Assembly (NCBI GenBank): GCA_005862285.1
Contig: SZXW01000010.1
Location: 62,001-126,000 of the forward strand
DNA from: Chlorobium sp.
GTDB lineage: Bacteria > Bacteroidota > Chlorobiia > Chlorobiales > Chlorobiaceae
Length of the DNA stretch: 64,000 nt
Direction: 5' to 3'
Shown here piece by piece: positions 61,653-64,000 of the stretch; positions within the stretch are counted from its first letter, which is position 1, and the number at the start of each line of letters is the position of its first letter. The notes under the pieces were generated by a model, which was not told the origin of the DNA, did no database searches, and worked only from the letters and a program-made list of their open reading frames with translations. Made by a program: the position numbers and the translations under genes.

Positions 61653-62396
61653 TCATGTTTTGAAAATTTCCCTGAAAGCCAGCGGTATAAAACGGCTGTC
61701 CCGGACCAGATAACGTTTCCATAACCTGCGCGGCTCGCTCAAGAGCCTCCATAACCACTCAAAACCACTTTTCTGAACCCATAACGGAGCCCTCTTCACT
61801 GAGCCGGCAGCGAAATCGAAAGATGCGCCTACACACAGAATGGGTCCTGTCTTGAGACGGTCCAGATTGGCATCAGCCCATTTTTCCTGTTTGGGAGCGC
61901 CTACACCTATAAAGAGCAGATCGACATTTTTCGAGTTGATGTCATCGATGATCTGTTCGGTCTGCTCCTTGTCTTTTTCAAATCCGAAGGGAGGGCACCA
62001 GGTACCGACGATATTCAATCCTGGAAACTTGGCACGCAGCTTGCTGGCCGCCTGATCGGCAATACCCGGGTTTCCGCCAAGAAAATAACTGTTCAGGCCG
62101 GTGCCGGCTGATTTTTCACAAAGGGCGATCAGGAGATCGGAACCGCAGACCCTTTCGGGAAGGGGATTTTTTTTGATACGGCTGAGCCAGACGATTGGCA
62201 TGCCGTCAGCATAGCTGAAAAGAGCCTGCTGATAGATCCTTCGCATCTCGGCATCATCCTGAATCATCACAAGATGATCGACATTCGGAGTGACAACGAG
62301 ACCTTTTCTGCCCTGCCTCGCAGCATCGAGTACCTGTGAAACAGCCGCGGAAAATGTCACCTGGTCGAAAGATACATCGCAAAGTAGAGTCCGCAT
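61653..62396 (-). CDS. WecG/TagA/CpsF family glycosyltransferase (GT26)
   Basis: The product has 247 residues from the ATG at 62396; another ATG lies nine codons upstream. TPNVDHLVMIQDDAEMRRIY, ADGMPIVWLSRI, FLGGNPGIADQAASKLRAK and LLFIGVGAPKQEKWADANL are family motifs. It adds the second sugar (often ManNAc-type) to the lipid-linked first sugar. It ends 80 bases before the initiating transferase. Confidence 0.92.
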   Translation of the reverse strand: MRTLLCDVSFDQVTFSAAVSQVLDAARQGRKGLVVTPNVDHLVMIQDDAEMRRIYQQALFSYADGMPIVWLSRIKKNPLPERVCGSDLLIALCEKSAGTGLNSYFLGGNPGIADQAASKLRAKFPGLNIVGTWCPPFGFEKDKEQTEQIIDDINSKNVDLLFIGVGAPKQEKWADANLDRLKTGPILCVGASFDFAAGSVKRAPLWVQKSGFEWLWRLLSEPRRLWKRYLVRDSRFIPLAFREIFKT

Positions 62397-62535
62397 AGTT
62401 CTAATGTTATGGATGTTTACCATTATCCATGAAACCGGACATGGCTGACATATGTTGAATTTTGCGTTTCGCTACTCCTTCACTTTTCCTTTTCTCGGCC
62501 GGATATAAAAAACCTTTCTGACATGCCATCTCTAT

Positions 62536-64000
62536 TCAACCAATGGAAAAACCGGAATTTCCGATACGTATGACGATACAGGTAACATCATCGTCAAAGG
62601 CCTCCCGCCGGGCAAACCCTGAGAGAGCCGCCTTGATTTCCTCGATCATCAGATGCGGCGGCTTTTCATGGTGCTTCTCGATCAGCTCGACAAGACGTTC
62701 TTCGCCGAACATTGTATGATCAGGAGAGCAGCTCTCAGTGATTCCGTCGGAATAAAGAACAAGAATATCGTTCTCAAAAACCGGGTAAGCATGCACGGAA
62801 TAGTCCTGCTCTCTGATCATACCCATCGGCATCTGTTCACCCTTCAGCAGCGAACAGCATCTGGTGGCGGCATGAAAATGAATGACCGGAGGATGTCCGC
62901 AATCAACCATGGCAAGACTGCCCGACTCGAGGTCGAGACGCATGAACAGCATTGTCACGAAAGATCCGAGCTCCATTAGTTCCGTTATGCAGAGCTCATG
63001 AACTCCGGCAACGATGTCCTGTAGAAGGGGCAGATCGTTTTGAGAATATTTTTTTTGCGCAAGCACTTTAACAAAAAGTGTTTTGATGCCTGCACCGATC
63101 AGTGCAGAGTGAATGCCGTGACCCATGACATCACCAATGAGAATATCAACCTGACAATCGTTATAAACCACAAATTCGGTAAAATCACCGTCAAGATGAC
63201 CCGAGGGCATCATCAGCCTGCTGATGGAAGCTCCCTGGAAAGTCAAAGGCACCAGCCCCTGGAGAAGTTTCCTCTCGATTTCGGATTCCAGTTCCTTCTG
63301 CATGTTTTCGTAACGCATCCGGCTTTCTTCAGCCTCAACACGGGCCGTTATATCCCTGGCGATCAGAACGGTATGCCGTACTGAATCGATAAATACAGAT
63401 CCCCTGGAAATCTCGAGCGGTACGATAGTACCGTTTTTTCTCAATCCATTGATTTGCCAGATCAGGGATTCACCATTACCGGATGTATTCTCCAACATTG
63501 ATTTACAGATATCGAAAACATCGACCTCCCTGAATCCTGATGAAATAATATCGATCAGGCGCTGATCATCGTATTCATTACGATTGTAACCGAAAATGGA
63601 CTCGGCGGCATTGTTCCGGTAGATAATCCTGCCGTCAGGATTGATCATGAAAACGGCATCCTGTGCAGCATCGGTCATGGAGCGGAATTTTTCCTCGCTT
63701 CGCCTGAGATCCTGTGCCATAAGACTGAGGGCTTCATTTACCTTCAGCAGTTCCGAGTTTTTCCTCGAAATCTCATCAAACAGTTCTTCGCGTTCGGTTT
63801 TAAGACAATAATAGTCGATGGCATCATTGAGCACTTGCTTGAATGCTTCCGGATCGACCGGTTTCGGAACAAACCGGAACACCTCTCCTTTGTTTATGGA
63901 ATTGATGATCTGATCGAAATCCTGGGATCCGCTCAATATGAGACGGAGAACTTCGGGCTTGCGTTTCTTCACTTCGCTGATCAATTCCAGCCCATTCATT
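62536..64000 (-). CDS. Response regulator with PAS domain and PP2C (SpoIIE/RsbU-type) phosphatase, 5' end outside window
   Basis: 488 residues are inside the window. The first 65 are the end of a receiver domain (NGLELISEVKKRKPEVLRLI, FRFVPKPVDPEAF, with the Lys of alpha-4/beta-5); its phosphoacceptor Asp is beyond the edge. A helix and a PAS domain follow (AAQDAVFMINPDGRIIYRNN). From about 250 on is the PP2C domain: GHLDGDFTEFVVY and VDILIGDVMGHGIHSAL (metal Asp residues), VLYSDGITESCS and DDDVTCIVIRI. It should dephosphorylate the STAS proteins, releasing the kinase. Confidence 0.9.
   Translation of the reverse strand, partial: MNGLELISEVKKRKPEVLRLILSGSQDFDQIINSINKGEVFRFVPKPVDPEAFKQVLNDAIDYYCLKTEREELFDEISRKNSELLKVNEALSLMAQDLRRSEEKFRSMTDAAQDAVFMINPDGRIIYRNNAAESIFGYNRNEYDDQRLIDIISSGFREVDVFDICKSMLENTSGNGESLIWQINGLRKNGTIVPLEISRGSVFIDSVRHTVLIARDITARVEAEESRMRYENMQKELESEIERKLLQGLVPLTFQGASISRLMMPSGHLDGDFTEFVVYNDCQVDILIGDVMGHGIHSALIGAGIKTLFVKVLAQKKYSQNDLPLLQDIVAGVHELCITELMELGSFVTMLFMRLDLESGSLAMVDCGHPPVIHFHAATRCCSLLKGEQMPMGMIREQDYSVHAYPVFENDILVLYSDGITESCSPDHTMFGEERLVELIEKHHEKPPHLMIEEIKAALSGFARREAFDDDVTCIVIRIGNSGFSIG

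Overview
The window looks like the chromosome of a green sulfur bacterium (Chlorobiaceae: Chlorobium/Pelodictyon/Prosthecochloris group). This is inferred from the overall style of the housekeeping proteins (tgt, rimO, aroK-aroB, coaX), the weak Shine-Dalgarno signals and the dispersed intergenic palindromes. No marker such as rRNA or a photosynthesis gene is present to prove it. No CRISPR array, integrase or transposase was seen.

Layout. (1) 1-10975: the start of an aminotransferase, a universal stress protein, the conserved trio of circularly permuted ATP-grasp, alpha-E and transglutaminase-like proteins, an alpha/beta hydrolase, a toxin-antitoxin pair, tgt-rimO and an AhpD-like protein. 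(2) 11000-20460: a complete assimilatory sulfate pathway as two convergent operons. Rightward is cysP-T-W-A (sulfate import). Leftward is tRNA-Cys, a small siroheme sulfite reductase, cysH (APS reductase), cysD and cysNC. Short palindromic repeats lie on both sides. Upstream of cysP is a 29-codon ORF with three Cys-Cys pairs followed by mutually exclusive hairpins, the outline of a cysteine attenuator. (3) 21005-28397: a porin, membrane proteins, a glutamine amidotransferase, aroK-aroB and coaX. (4) 28600-37000: an accessory stress-type island, nearly all leftward. It has three paralogues of a minimal ECF-sigma-like protein, four paralogues of a secreted protein with one conserved N-terminal domain and unrelated repetitive tails, two near-identical Lmo0937-type membrane proteins, a DUF3185-like protein, a coiled-coil protein and a PAS/winged-helix regulator. 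Three sites in it share one upstream motif with fixed spacing. (5) 37243-64000: one long leftward exopolysaccharide locus of the Wzx/Wzy type, with an initiating sugar transferase, WecG-type and other glycosyltransferases, flippase, polymerase/ligase, Wza- and Wzz/Wzc-like export proteins and acyl/acetyltransferases. Inside it is a partner-switching module (PP2C phosphatase, two STAS proteins, one RsbW-like kinase).

How the parts work together. CysPTWA brings in sulfate. CysD with CysNC makes APS, CysH reduces APS to sulfite, and the siroheme enzyme reduces sulfite to sulfide for cysteine. The APS-kinase half of CysNC has lost its substrate motif, which fits a route that uses APS directly. 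The product amino acid is tied back to the genes twice: by tRNA-Cys at the head of the leftward operon and by the Cys-rich leader before cysP. The polysaccharide locus is probably tuned by its own phosphatase/kinase/STAS switch.
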